Below, piece after piece: positions 11,717-23,776 of a stretch of 64,000 nt of DNA; position 1 is the first letter of the stretch, and every line of letters begins with the position of its first letter. The DNA is from Entamoeba invadens IP1 (Eukaryota > Evosea > Mastigamoebida > Endamoebidae): assembly GCF_000330505.1 (NCBI RefSeq), contig NW_004443623.1, positions 287,361 to 351,360 of the forward strand, written 5' to 3'. Below the pieces are notes generated by a model. It was given only the letters and a program-made list of their open reading frames with translations. It made no database searches and had not been told where the DNA came from. Position numbers and translations under genes: made by a program.

Positions 11717-12412
11717 CAGTAAAACCTGGATATTTTATAATGTTGGATATTTTATAAACTGGATTGTTTATAATAGTAAAAATGGTTTTGTTATTAGTTT
11801 CAGAAAATATAAAATTTGTTTGATAAATTTTTTAACCAAAAAATAATAAAAAGAAAAAACAAAAAAACAAACGAAAAAATTGATATTTGTTATCACAGAA
11901 ATAAAAATCAGTAAGAATGACAAATCACCATATTTAGTTGCAAGTTCAGTTCCAAATGATGTTTCATTAAACAACACAACCGATGAAGAAACCATTGAAA
12001 CTGATTTGAACAAAGAAATATCTAAATTAAAAAGAATGAACTTGATACAAGAATCGACTACCATAGAAGATATTATAGAACCAGAAAAAGAAAAATATGC
12101 GATTGTTGATGCATCAGAAGAAGATGTTTCATACATCGAAGTTGAAATTAACAAAATATCTGATGAACTAAAAGCTTTGATCGAAAAGCTTAATTTGTTG
12201 GATCTTACAGATGAAATGGATATGTTTTACGCCAAAAGAGTACTGGAGTTGTTAAATGAAGAATTTGAATAGTTGATTTACCACACAGACAAATATGCCA
12301 CAACTTACAATAATTTACAAAACATAATAACATTTTTGTTTTTATAAAAATTGTTTTATAAAATGTCCAGGTTTTTTCTCCCTAAAAATTAGAAAATATC
12401 CAGGTTTTACTG
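11717..12412. mobile_element. pogo-like element in GTPase intron 1
   Basis: Perfect inverted ends CAGTAAAACCTGGATATTTT (from 11717) and its complement (to 12412) are bordered by TA on both sides (11715-11716 and 12413-12414), as for Tc1/mariner/pogo insertions. The left end repeats a TGGATATTTTATAA-like unit about three times at roughly 20-bp spacing, a subterminal pattern suited to transposase binding. The 696-bp unit is an internally deleted copy with one remnant frame. Without it, intron 1 would be only about 110 bases, normal for this genus. Confidence 0.88.
11880..12272 (+). pseudogene. Probable transposase C-terminal tail in pogo-like element
   Basis: An open frame of about 130 codons without an ATG start. 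It is rich in Glu, Asp and Lys and ends ...KALIEKLNLLDLTDEM... and ...VLELLNEEFE. Acidic tails like this occur in pogo/Tigger-type transposases. Because it lies inside the TIR-bounded unit, I read it as the 3' end left after an internal deletion. No catalytic motif is present, so identity is inferred from position. Confidence 0.45.
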
Positions 12413-13026
12413 TAATTATAATATATTATTATTATATTTATTTACACAAAGATTGGCAAAAACTTTAAATCTGACAATCGCAGATTTGATGGAAAAGAAA
12501 TAGATCTGCGGTTATGGAAAATAGAAAATAGAGAAAAGAATTTCACGATACCTCATTCCTGTGTTTGTTATATTTTTATTTGTTTAAGAATGTAATGTTA
12601 TTAATAACAGTTTAAAATTTGAAAAAATAAGGTTTTTTAATATCACAGAAGTTATTGATAAATTGAAATGTTTTTTAATAATTACTTTTTTATTAAATCA
12701 CAAATAGTGTCTCGGGGTGCAAGGGGCTATTATAGTGTACGATTTAACATCTCCACAAACATTAGAAGCAGTTGATAACTGGAAAAAAGGAATTTGAAAC
12801 AAAAGTGGAAACCAATGGTATTAGTGTTCCCATTTTATTGGTTGGCAATAAAGTCGATCTTCTCAATACAGAACAAGCAAAAAATTCGGAAAGTGTTTTA
12901 AAACAAAAAGTCGATGAAATGAATTACACAAATGGATATTTAATCTCATCGAAAACTGCATATAATGTGGATATTATAATGAATGAAATAGTCCATTTAA
13001 TTCTGGAAAACCAAACACAACATTAA

Positions 13027-13445
13027 TTTATTAATTTTAATGTGTTTGAGTTCATTTTGAAAAAAGTATGAATTTTTTATAGTACAACATATTTTATTTG
13101 AAATAAAAACTTTTATTTATTATTTTAATTTGTATAAAAATGTTTTAATGATGTTTTTTGTGTTTTACTAAAACTTGTATTTATGTGTTATTAAAAGTGC
13201 AGATAATACAATATTAAATGGTATTTATGTTTGTATCATTTTTTTTATTAATATCTTTTTTAATTGTCTAATGTTACACTCCAGTCAAGCATTTATTAAA
13301 ACATGTTTAAATGTTATTTTAGCACAAGCTTTTAATGTTTAATAGTTTTGTACGCTTTTTTGTTTTGATTGTAAAACGTTATAAAATGATTTAATGATTT
13401 AATAATACTTAAAAACAAAACAAAACTTTTGTTTGTATTGATTGT
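13027..13445. other. A+T-rich spacer between convergent genes
   Basis: About 420 bp between the 3' ends of the GTPase pseudogene and the TLDc-like gene. No gene or repeat was recognised; it presumably holds both 3' ends. Confidence 0.5.
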
Positions 13446-14432
13446 TTAGTATAACTGTACTACAACGATTTGTGTACAATGATAAGTTAATGGTATAAGT
13501 TTATTAATTGGAAATTTGTTTTGAACATCAAAGTACTCTTTACTCAAAGTTTGGGTTGTTTGTGATGTTTTTCCAACAAGTTTTGATACCACTGTACCAT
13601 ATTCAAAGTATAAATTATCACGTCCATACTTAATTTCACCTTCTGAAGTAAGTGTTAAATAAATGTTACTCAAAGTCTTTGTGATAAACTTTATGGGAGT
13701 CTTATTTACATTAGAATGCAACACAAATGGGAAATTCTTTTTGTTAATATTTAAAAGATTTCTTCCCACTTTGGTAATTGAATCTTCCACATAACACCCA
13801 AATACATTATGTACTACATCAAACATTATAAAAATTAAATTCTTCTTGTTAATCACACTCTCATTGAAAGCGACAATTTCGTGTATGTCTTGGTCGTGTT
13901 CTTGAGCCGTGTCGAAGATTAATTTGCAATGTGAATAGCCAGTCCATTTCTGGAAACTGGATAACGAATTAACAAGTGCAGTGTTCACCAAATTATTGTC
14001 AACAATAGACAAGTCAGTCGGTTGTAATGATTCAATAAAAGGACTGTGGATGTGAGAAAGGGGTATTTCACTGTCAGGCTTTCCTTGTTCTGAATTAATG
14101 TCTCGACTTATTTGTTTTGGAAGTTCAGTTTTATGAATACAAGTTTCTTGTGTTTTTGATATTGTGGGTGGAAGAGTATAAAGTGGTTGTACTGATTTTA
14201 TTTTGCTTGGATTATCATATTGCATTTGTTTTTGAACCATTTCTTTGTCAACACTTTTGGTGGAATAGGGTATGTCTCGGGTTGTTAAACTTGAAATTTG
14301 TTGTGTGACACCGGGCGATGGAGTTGCTGATAAATACATGTTGGTCATATTTGTTAAAATTTGACTTAGTAATTCGCCTGTTATAACTTCAGTTTGAGTT
14401 ACAGTCACACCATATAAATTCAACTCGTTCAT
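13446..14432 (-). CDS. TLDc-like domain protein
   Basis: A 328-residue intact frame starting at ATG 14432. Residues 1-155 are low-complexity, Ser/Thr/Pro/Gln-rich and probably disordered. From about 160 to the end is a folded domain with the pattern SFQKWTGYSHCKLIFDTA, then IHEIVAFNESVINKKNLIFI and MFDVVHNVFGCYVEDSI. The alternation of a short Trp/Phe-rich opening, an IFD strand and a NVFGxY motif is what I associate with TLDc domains, which are numerous in Entamoeba. Function in this genus is unknown; elsewhere TLDc proteins take part in oxidative-stress responses and V-ATPase regulation. No signal peptide or membrane span was seen. Confidence 0.6.
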   Translation of the reverse strand: MNELNLYGVTVTQTEVITGELLSQILTNMTNMYLSATPSPGVTQQISSLTTRDIPYSTKSVDKEMVQKQMQYDNPSKIKSVQPLYTLPPTISKTQETCIHKTELPKQISRDINSEQGKPDSEIPLSHIHSPFIESLQPTDLSIVDNNLVNTALVNSLSSFQKWTGYSHCKLIFDTAQEHDQDIHEIVAFNESVINKKNLIFIMFDVVHNVFGCYVEDSITKVGRNLLNINKKNFPFVLHSNVNKTPIKFITKTLSNIYLTLTSEGEIKYGRDNLYFEYGTVVSKLVGKTSQTTQTLSKEYFDVQNKFPINKLIPLTYHCTQIVVVQLY

Positions 14433-14885
14433 TTATTTAATTTTAAAATTTAGTTTTAGTTGGTTCTAAAACAATTATAAAAATACTTGAAAATTCCAAT
14501 TTATTAAACTAATGAATTATTATTTTAAAATCATTGATTGTGACAAATTTACAATAAAAAAATTTATAAAATATTAAGATTAGTTTACAATTTTATTGTT
14601 TTTAATAAAAACCACACTTAATAACAATTTTACAATAAATATTCAAAATTACATCAAAAAAATAACCATTGAAATATAATATATTTAAATAAAATTTACA
14701 AATATTTATAATAAATAAATGCTTTGTTGATGTTATAATTCAATCAAGAATTCTCATTCATTCAATTAAACCACTATTTATTGTTTTTCTGTTGTAATTT
14801 TTTTATATTCTTAAAAAGTTATTCATCAATAAATGGATAGTAAAATGACCAACGAATTCAATTATTGAAAAAATCACCGAAAGAC
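14433..14885. other. A+T-rich spacer
   Basis: About 450 bp between the TLDc-like gene start and the 3' end of the beta-helix pseudogene. Nothing recognised. Confidence 0.5.
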
Positions 14886-17350
14886 TTAGAAAATTGAAAA
14901 TAGTACCACGGCAATAATTAGTAAATTCTTCAACACATTTTTGCACCCATCTTTTTTATCAATTCCAATGTACTCAACAGGTATTTCCTTCCAACAGTTA
15001 TACTTATAAATTTCCCCATTTTCTCTCATTCTGAAGTCCAAGTTAGATGCATCATAGAACATTGGGTCTTGACTCGAATTGGTGTTCCATTCCCATCTTC
15101 TTATTATTTTTTCAACGCCATCTTGATATCCAGCATCTTTATTAGTTGATGCATACATTACATTACACCAAATATCACACTCTTCTGGCAAAATCCAGTG
15201 TTGATTTTCTGGTTTCTTCAATTCTTCATTTGTTCTAGGGAGTCTGCTTAATGAGGGGTATTTGGTACTCCAAGGTGGGTTATATCTATCAACTCCATTA
15301 TTGTCCATATTTTCAAGTAAATTATATGTTGCACCCTTTTCATAGTGGTATCGATAAGGCCCACGAGCATCGCCATAATACCCAAAAGTGCAGTTATAGA
15401 ATATGTTATTATATATATTATTTTCACGTCCACCACCGTGGTGAATGCCATTCCCAACAAAATTGGCGACGATGTTTCCAAAGATCTCTTGACCACTCAT
15501 GTTGTCGTCGATGTATATTCCAAGAACAAAAGACCCTCCACCGGGTTGCCCAAAGCCTTTAGAATCATGGAAGAAGTTATATTTAATAGAACCTCCTCGA
15601 TACTCTAAATGCGCGCCAGTATATAAGGCCCCACAGTCTGATGCACTGTTACAGATATTGATTGCTTCATTGTATGAAATTTCAATTTCAGGACCATGGT
15701 AGAGATACCCTAAATGTGGAACATTTTCAACTAAATTGTGTTTCATGTAATTTCCACAACCTTGAATGTAAAATGCTGGGATGAATGTAAATTGTATTTG
15801 TGATGAAGTGTTGGCATAATTATGTTCCATATAACACTCTCCTCTTACTAACTGAGAGATGTTACCACACATAAGCGTCGCTGATTGAGCGCCCGTGTCG
15901 TAAATGACATTTTTAGTAATATTATTGTCTTTAATTCCAGCTAAATAGACCCATTTCTTACCACCATGTCTAAATGTGCAATTGTTAACTAAACAATAAT
16001 TAACTGCCCAGTAGTCTACAAAGTCCTCTATGGAATATTCAAATATTAAATTCTCAATAGTAACACTATCGATAAATTGAATTCTAAAGATAGGGCTCAA
16101 ACTCTGTGATATCCAAATATCATCTGCATTGTCTGGCATTATAATGTATAACTTCTTTTCGTCATAGTCTATATAATATTCACCTTCTTCATCGAGTTCT
16201 TCGATCAAATTATAAATGTAGAACGGCTGCCCACTTTTAACACCAAAATAATCGCCATCGCCAAGTATTCAATCAAAAGTTATTGTTCGGTCACTCTTCC
16301 TTATTTTTCCTTTTGCGCTCTGTTCTTGTGAATATATTAACCACTTTCCTCGTATCCAGACACTGTCATAACTTTCATATTGATCCAAACGATCATTCGA
16401 ATAATAAAAAGTTGCACTATTTTCGTCAGGAACATATGCCGTTCAAATATTTCCTCTGAATATTGCATTGCTCTCTTGTAACATGTATTTCCCTTTTGCA
16501 CCAGATGAATCGACTGGATTCAAAACACCAGCCATGTTCGTCCTTTTTATTGTCCAATATGCACCGTCACTCTGTGTCGGGACACCACAGTCAAAACGGG
16601 TTGATAATGTCCAGTAGTTTGAATTGTTCTTGTAGAGGTAATATGTCTTGCCTAAGTAACTTTTTTCACTCTTGTAAATACTTTGGTTACCACAAATCAC
16701 TTCTTTTCGAAAAGAATAGAAGCCAGAGACATCGGGGGACACCGGTGTGTCAGAAGAACCTTCTTTTCTTAATATATAAATTCTGTCTGTTATTGTTGAA
16801 GTGTTTGTATATTCCCAATTGGGGTATCGAGCTGGGTGGTACCGTTTTTCTTTAACGAATATCTCTGGATTATTTGAAGTGTCAAACGTTCCTAATTCAA
16901 TTTTCTTATACAAATTGGAAAGTTCACAGACTTTGATTTTCTTTCTCATTGAATTCTGTATTTTATTATACTGATTTTTGTCTTTTGTGGAGTCTAAATT
17001 TCTAAAGGACATTATTGGGATTTTCACTCCACCAGTAAATATTGGAGGATCTTCATTGGGGTATTTAGTTATTTTTAATGGAACTGATGATGAAACGTTT
17101 GGAACACTCCACCTGTCGATGGCAAGCGTGTTATTCACAAATGGATATATTCCAGATTTTACATATATTGTTGTTGGTTCCAATTTTTATTGGATTGGAT
17201 AGATGAAATGGCTTTTTGGAGTGATTCAAATGGATGAATCTTAGAGTCTCCTGTATTGGCATCGCTTCCCGAGTTGATATCAACATATATCTCATGAGAA
17301 ATGGATAATGAAAAGATTGTAATTTTCACAAACAATGAAATGTTTTTCAT
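14886..17350 (-). pseudogene. Secreted right-handed beta-helix (pectin-lyase-fold) protein, broken
   Basis: The ATG at 17350 opens a signal peptide (MKNISLFVKITIFSLSIS) and then IYVDINSGSDANTGDS, the usual opening of bacterial-type parallel beta-helix proteins. The rest reads in one frame to 14886, except for a one-base shift at about 17170-17180 (A-run) and two in-frame TGA codons at 16443-16445 and 16269-16271. The central part has Asn/Gly-rich rungs such as NITKNVIYDTGAQ, IEISYNEAINICN, EIFGNIVANFVGNGIHHGGG and NNIYNNIFYNC. The C-terminus is hydrophobic (LLIIAVVLFSIF), suggesting a membrane or GPI anchor. The family binds or cleaves polysaccharides in other organisms; no substrate can be named. 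Total length would be about 820 residues. Bacterial-like architecture suggests lateral transfer (inference). Confidence 0.82.
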
Positions 17351-19144
17351 ATAATTGATTAAACATTATTTTAATCAGTCTTAAATGAGATAATTATTTT
17401 ATTTTTGTATTTTTTTCGTGTTTAAATTCGAAAACTCTTACGAAAAGATAAACAAAAAATAATAATTGTAACATTAAATTAATAAATAACGATTTTTTTA
17501 ACAATGGACAATAAAATACAATATATGTTATTTTTTAAGTTTTAAAAATGTTGAAAAAATGTGTAAATTATTAAAATAATCATACCAACATGTATATATA
17601 TTATTTTGTTATTTCATTCATGAATACATTCAAAAAAATCATTTTTGGTTGTTTTTGGCATCAGTATAGTTTAAATTTTAAAATATATTATAAACATTTT
17701 TAATTATAAAAATCTCAACAATATAACAATTAATATTTAGTTTTGTTGTATGAATAAAGATGAAAGTGTCGATAAACTTATTGTGATGTGTTCCATTATA
17801 ATTAGAACAAACATGTTGTAATTAGAAATCAATTCATTTTTGTAATTATAAAATACTTTATTTTTGTTTTTGTTCACTATTCTAAAACATAACTTTTAGA
17901 AAAAGATAGATAAATCACAAGTTACCAATTAGTTTGTATAAATCAAATAATTTTTTTATTGAAGTTTTAAAACCACACTTTTTTAACTTTATCAACAAAA
18001 TTTTATTTTTATTTGAAATTGACACTACAAAAGCATTAATTTAACACTATTCAATAATAATTTACTGTTTTTAATTTATTTTTCATAATTTAATTATTAA
18101 AGGCCACCCAAGTAATCTTAAGATCTTTTGGGTCGAATTAATTATTTTTTTGTAAATCGGCATTTTACTTTCCTCTTTACCAAATAACAAAAAAATATTT
18201 TTTAAAATTTCACAATTTTTTTTCTGAATTTACACATTGTTGAATTGGTTAAATAAAATCATCATTAACCTTAACAGATCGTTTTATCAATTTTCATAAC
18301 AAAGTTATCTACGCAATCAAACGTTCAAATAAACAAAAAATCAAATATACAACAGTGTTGATACAATAATAATTCTCAAATTAAATATCCACTTAAATAA
18401 TAGTTGTTTATTACATTGAAATTATTGATTGTAAATAATAACTTTTGTGAAATGACTACAATAATCATAAAACAAAAATAACGATTATCATCAATTGCAT
18501 TGTGTAACTACTTCGATGTGCAATTTTTCATTCAACAACTTTTTGTTCATAATTACATGTAAGAGAGTTGTTATATACGATTATTTTTTTAACTATCGTT
18601 TTCTTATTATTCATATAAAAAGACATATTTAAACATATATACCTTAGTAACATCAAATTTCATGATTATATATAATAGAAACATGTATTGATTATTAATT
18701 TTAATAATTTAATAACAATAGATGACATATCATATTTCACTGTTAATCACAACATTTACATTTTTATAAAATGTCAAAAATAAAATGTGATAAATTTTAG
18801 TGTGTAAACGTGTAACATCAAAACTGAACTTAAAATCATTACACTACAATTACTGGAATAACACAGTTTAGAACATTTTTGCTTATAACTTGCTTCTCTC
18901 TCACATAAACTGGAAACCACAAATTGGTATTACCATAGAATACCGAACCCTAATAACCCCAATTTTTTACTGTATTTATTTACTGTTGTTACTCTTTTTT
19001 TCTTATCTCACTACCACTTTATTTTTTTAAAAAATTATTTATTACTTTAAAGAAAAATACTTTAGAATAAAAGAAATAATTACCTAAAAGCACTAAAATA
19101 TTTATGTGAATAAAGCGGTTTAGATAAAGTTGTTAATTCAGTTA
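17351..19144. other. A+T-rich intergenic spacer
   Basis: About 1.8 kb with no credible frame or RNA gene. It separates the beta-helix pseudogene start from the Tc1-type transposase end. I looked for the Tc1 terminal repeat here and could not identify one. Confidence 0.5.
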
Positions 19145-20168
19145 TTATAGCAAATAACCAATGAATCGCCCATCATTCTCGATACAAAGATCGAAACGTT
19201 TTTGCATTGAATCGATAAAATTGTTGATGGTTTCATAAGATATGGAATTCCACACGACATTTAGTTCATTTTCAAGTTCTTTTAAATTTTTAAAAGCACT
19301 CTTCTTTGTTCTCAAACGCATTTCCATTATACTCCACAAATGCTCGATCGGATTCAAATCTGGCGAGTATGGCGGCCAATTTTTTATTACTCTGATGCCA
19401 TTTTCTTCAAACCATTCGCTTGTATACTTGGCTGTATGGCACGGAGCTCCATCCTGCATGAAATAGAATCTCTTGCCATAGACTTTCTTAGCTTCTTCAA
19501 AACCCCCATTGTCTTTTAACATTTGAACATAACCTTCTTTGTTCATTTTACCTTGACAAAAAGACAGTTTGGTTTTGAAATTTATACCAATACCTCCCCA
19601 TACCATAGTAGAAACATTGTATTTCGCACAATCAACAAAGGACTCTTCTGGGTGTTCTCCTTTTTTCCTCCAAATGTACCGTCCATCCGACAACAAACAA
19701 AAGCGACTTTCGTCTGTGAATATCGTCCTTGTTGTCCATTTTTTGAATGCATCAACTTTCGAACGTTTTTCGGTCTGTTTTTTACAAAAATCAAGTCGCT
19801 TTTTAAAATGAATTGGCTTCATATACGGTCTACTTGTTTGTTTGGTAAAAATAAATCCTTCTTTGTGTCTGGTTCTGTTGACTGTTGATGCACTGCCTTT
19901 TACTTCTTTTCCGACTTTTTTCGAAGATGAAAAAACGTCATTTAAAGTTAGATCTGTAACTTTCTGTGTGAATTCTTTATCGAATTTTGTCCGTCTTCCT
20001 CTTTTATGTAATACCACTGGTTTGTCTTGTTGAATATCTTTTTTTAAAGAAGAAATGTCACGAAAAGACATGAAAACATGTCTTTAACTTCCATGTATGT
20101 CATCCCTTTTAAAAGCGCTTTTCTCGCTCCTTCAATTTTTTGCAATCGATATTTTTCTGAATCGGTCA
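19145..20168 (-). pseudogene. Tc1-type transposase with one frameshift
   Basis: The main frame 20071-19145 (about 300 codons) carries the catalytic triad of a Tc1/mariner DDE transposase: Asp in FTDESRF, Asp in FMQDGAPCHTA, and Glu in WPPYSPDLNPIEHLW. By my count 35 residues separate the second Asp and the Glu (DD35E), one more than classic Tc1. The true N-terminus is in another frame, starting at ATG 20168 (MTDSEKYRLQKIEGARKALL) with a helix-turn-helix-like stretch, and joins by a one-base shift at about 20065-20075. A GRRTK AT-hook-like sequence lies between the DNA-binding and catalytic parts. I could not find convincing TIRs. One repair-sized lesion in an otherwise full-length gene implies a young copy or a sequencing indel. 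Confidence 0.88.
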
Positions 20169-21513
20169 TGATATTTAAATATTTTTTTAGTTTCGTAAAA
20201 ACCCTAGTAATTAACACTATTTCAATTGCTGTCTTAAAAACGCGTCTTCTCTTGTAAATTATAATAATTTTGATCATTTGCTTTAAAGAAAGCGTGGAAT
20301 TATACAAAGAAAAATTACATTTTTTTGAAATATACTATTAAAAATAATAAAATAATATTAAAAAATAATTTACTACCACATTATGATTTTCGGTTTATAT
20401 ACATAAAATATAAAAATAAATATTGTATCATCAAAGAGTAAAAGCAGACGAAGTCTCCAAAAAATATTTAAAGAAATAATATTTTTCATTTAATATTTTT
20501 CAAAATATTCTCGTTTCAAAAAAGTTCAAATGCAATTTTTTAAATATTTAAAAAGTTATAAATTACAAAAATTTATTTATTTGTTTTTAATTAATAATAA
20601 TAGTTCACACATAATATGCTGATAGTTGTTATATAAATACAATAAAAATGTTTTTTATTTTATGTTTATATTTAAACATATTAACACGACAAAATACAAT
20701 ACGGTCACTTTGCAAAATGTTTAAAATTGCTTCACATAATACTTTTATTGTTAAATCTTAATTAAACTATTAATGTGTGATATAATATATTAATTTTTAA
20801 TTAATCAAAATAGTTTTTATTAAATGATATATTCATAAAATTCTTGATATGGGCACGTTTTACAACTAAAAAAGTGTTCCTACTGTAAGTTATGTTATAT
20901 TTTAAATTTATAACATAATTAACTTTGATTTGTTAATGAAAATAGAAATTTTTAGTTTTTAGCATTTATGAAAATATATTTTGATTAAATTTTATATATT
21001 ATTAATTTTACAATCAAGTAAATAAACTATTTAATTTTTTATATCATTTTAATACAAAATGTTGATATTTGAACGACATATTACATAACAATGAAACAAT
21101 AACCAAGATTTTCACGTTTACAATTTAGATATTTTTTATTAATATTATTTTTAATGTAGTCCCTTTCTTTTTAAAAGTTAAAATTGTAACTCATGGTTTT
21201 TTCCAGAATGAAAAAAGATTTTAAATTTTTAACTATTTAAAGAGTTTTGACATTTTCCTAATAAATAAATATTTATTTGTGTATTTTTAAAAAGCAATAA
21301 CTTTGAAAACAACAAAGTTGTAAGAAATATTACAAACAATTTTATAACTAACAATAATTATATCAATAATAACAACTAATAACCTTGAATTTGTTTTTTA
21401 TAACTTAAGAATAACACTACATCTAAAAATCATTTACTTTTTTGTTTTGGAAATGGCAATTTTTTTACGTTTTTTCATTAAACAACACTCAATTCTTTTT
21501 CTTTGTTTTTACT
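20169..21513. other. A+T-rich spacer between transposase genes
   Basis: About 1.3 kb. It should include ends of the Tc1-type and MULE-3 elements, but no inverted-repeat pair was clear by eye. No gene recognised. Confidence 0.45.
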
Positions 21514-23172
21514 CTATGTCTTTTTGGGTTTTTTCCTTTTCAATTTTTTGTTTTCGTTTATTTTTATTTTCTTTTTTTTTCTTGTACTTTTTATTTTTCT
21601 TGATTTTTCTATTTCCGATATATTCAATGGCAATGTATCACACTCCATTTGATAAACCATTGTTTCGCTTTTTTCCACTTCATTTAAATCACTTTCATCG
21701 ATTTTTAATAAGTTATTCCATGGATTTGGAACTAGTGATTCCAATGTATCCTTTTGATCTTCAAACAATTCTTCGTGTTTCAAATCTTCCAAAACCGCGA
21801 CAATGTTATTAAAATATGTTTCCAATCTGTTAATTGTCCATTCACCAGAATAAAAATTTAAAGTTGCATCTTTCAAGCGAGTGTTTTTTTCAGAAAATGG
21901 CGCTCTTTGGTGGTGATTTTGTGCTAAATTCATTTGTTTGAGTTTTCTGGTGTCTTTATTTTCTATTTTAACCAATGTTAATATTAAATCTTCTAGTCTG
22001 GGATGCACACATGGTATCCTTGTTTGAAGTGCCGAGTGGTATGCTTCTGACGTATTGTCAGTTCGAGTCTTTTGTAAATATTGGCACCACAAATCAGGTG
22101 GAAAAATTCCATCAATCCACACTTTGTAAAAATATTCAAGCAATTTATGCATTGTTTCTTTTCTTCGTCTAATAATAACACGACAAACTTATTTTCAATA
22201 AAACGAAAAGCTTTTATTATATCTTTGGGTTTAAAAAATGCCAGAGCCATCAAATATTTTACTGTTTTATAATTAATATTACCATAATATAGTTCCATTT
22301 TAAGATTGAGCGCTTTTCTCCAAACTGCTTGACAAAAATGAAAATAACATCCATGAACTATACAATCAAATTTGCCAAGTGCGTTTAACATAGCAACTTC
22401 AAAATCCATCATAATTTGTATTTTATTACAAAAAAGTTTTTTATTAGTAATATTATAATAAATATTGTCAAGTTCTTTTAATAATAATAAACATTGTTCT
22501 TCTGTTTTCTTTGTCATCAACACATGAAATAAAATAAATGTTTGTCCGTTTTTTAATATTACATGAAAGGTATATAATTGTGTAAATTCCGTTGGTGAAC
22601 TTGAAAATGTACCATCCATACAAATATAAGAAAAGTACATTTCACTCAATTCCATCAATTTAGTTTTGTTTGCAAAAATAAAGTATTCTTCTTTTTTAAT
22701 AAATAAGTAATTCTCATCTTCTTGTATTTCTTTTGCAATTTTCTCAATGGCTTTGTGTTTTTCGTATGAATATTCTTTTTTGATTGAATCAATCTTTCTA
22801 TTGTCGTTATTATGTTCTAAATATATTTGGACCACAGAATCGTTTCGTTTAAAAAAGTTTTCCTTTTTGTGTGCCATTTCCAAAAGTACCAAACGAGATG
22901 TTTTGTTTTCTCTTGATTTTGGGTGATAAATGTGTTTGGTTTCAATTGATTCAAATTCAAAATCTTCATATTTCCAAGTTTTTCCCGAACCTACACTTTT
23001 CTTTATAATAATTTTAACAGGGCAATTTTTAAAAGTGCATTTAAATTTTTTCTTTCGGAATTTGAAGGATGAAAAACGAATCCGTCAACAATTGGAAGTG
23101 GTAGATATTCACCATTTTTGTTGGCTTTTGACTCATTTCTTGAGATAAAACGTGTTTAGAAGAATTCGACAT
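21514..23172 (-). pseudogene. MULE transposase (MULE-3), multiply frameshifted
   Basis: The reading starts at ATG 23172 (MSNSSKHVLSQEMSQ) and passes through at least three frames. A FLYWCH-like zinc-binding segment (KFKCTFKNCPVKIIIKK) lies around 23050. The catalytic core has the first Asp in YICMDGTF (about 22605-22630), the second in MMDFEVAM (about 22400), the CxxH-like GCYFHFCQAVWRK (about 22330-22360) and the final Glu in TDNTSEAYHSAL (about 22030-22060, second frame). The last part is Lys-rich. Frame changes fall near 23120, 23060 and 22150, mainly at A/T runs. It resembles the MULE-2 transposase (same GCYFHxCQA motif). Not expected to be active. Confidence 0.87.
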
Positions 23173-23776
23173 AAATTTAGGGTAAATTATTATGAATAAA
23201 TAGTTTAATAATTAACAAATAAAAACTTAATTGTTAATTTAGTAAAAGATTTTTCGAATTTAATTGTTGTTATGTTACATTTTAAGTAGTATATCCAAAA
23301 ATTTCATATGGTAAAATAATATAATGTCTATTTTGTACAAAGTTAATAACAATATATGTTATAATAAATTATTATTTAGTAATTAATATCTATATAATAT
23401 ATAAAATAATATTTTTTAAATAAGAAGAATGTGATTTGTGTTAACTTTGTTATCATTAAATATTAAATATTGTTATTTTCGTTATTATTATTTCTTTAAT
23501 TTAATTTAATAAAATATTCGTAAAATAAATAGATTTTTCTATATATATCAAAAATAAATAATAATTATCTATACATTCACAAGATAATATTTGCAACTAT
23601 TTTAATGTGTTATATAATTTATTAAATGTAATAATGTAACTATTATTAAATATTGTTTAAACATTTTCGATTTATTATTAAAATACAAACATATTAATTA
23701 ATAGCTATGTATTTATTATAAATGTAATTATAATTTATTGTAGCAGTTTTTATTATTTATAATAATGTGTATATTT
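23173..23776. other. A+T-rich spacer
   Basis: About 600 bp of very A+T-rich sequence. No gene or inverted repeat was identified. Confidence 0.5.

Larger units (their letters stand above)
11532..13026 (+). pseudogene. Degenerate Rab/Ras-like small GTPase gene with two introns
   Basis: Exon 1 (11532-11645, 38 codons) gives a P-loop-like segment, KVLVIGEPDVGKES. Exon 2 (about 12452-12562) gives switch-I and beta-strand sequence (IGKNFKSDNRR, FDGKEIDLRLW). Exon 3 (12708-13026) gives GAIIVYDLTSPQTLEAVDNW, the NKVD guanine-specificity motif and an SSKT (G5-like) motif. Intron 2 (12563-12707) is a canonical GTTTGT...TAG intron. Intron 1 (11646 to about 12451) starts GTTTGT but is bloated by a pogo-like element. 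Key residues are lost: the P-loop Ser/Thr after GK is Glu, and the DTAGQE switch-II motif reads KIENREK. A one-base frameshift near an A-run at about 12780 breaks exon 3. There is no C-terminal prenylation Cys. Most likely a pseudogene; intron 1's AAG acceptor is my inference. Confidence 0.72.

Noticed and set aside
12563..12707. Treating the stops after exon 2 of the GTPase as nonsense mutations
   Set aside because: The segment starts GTTTGT and ends TAG, the standard Entamoeba intron, and removing it keeps the frame.
14886..17350. Stop-codon recoding (TGA as sense or selenocysteine) in the beta-helix gene
   Set aside because: Other genes in the window end at TGA normally, a frameshift also disrupts this gene, and no recoding structure was seen. 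Nonsense mutation is simpler.
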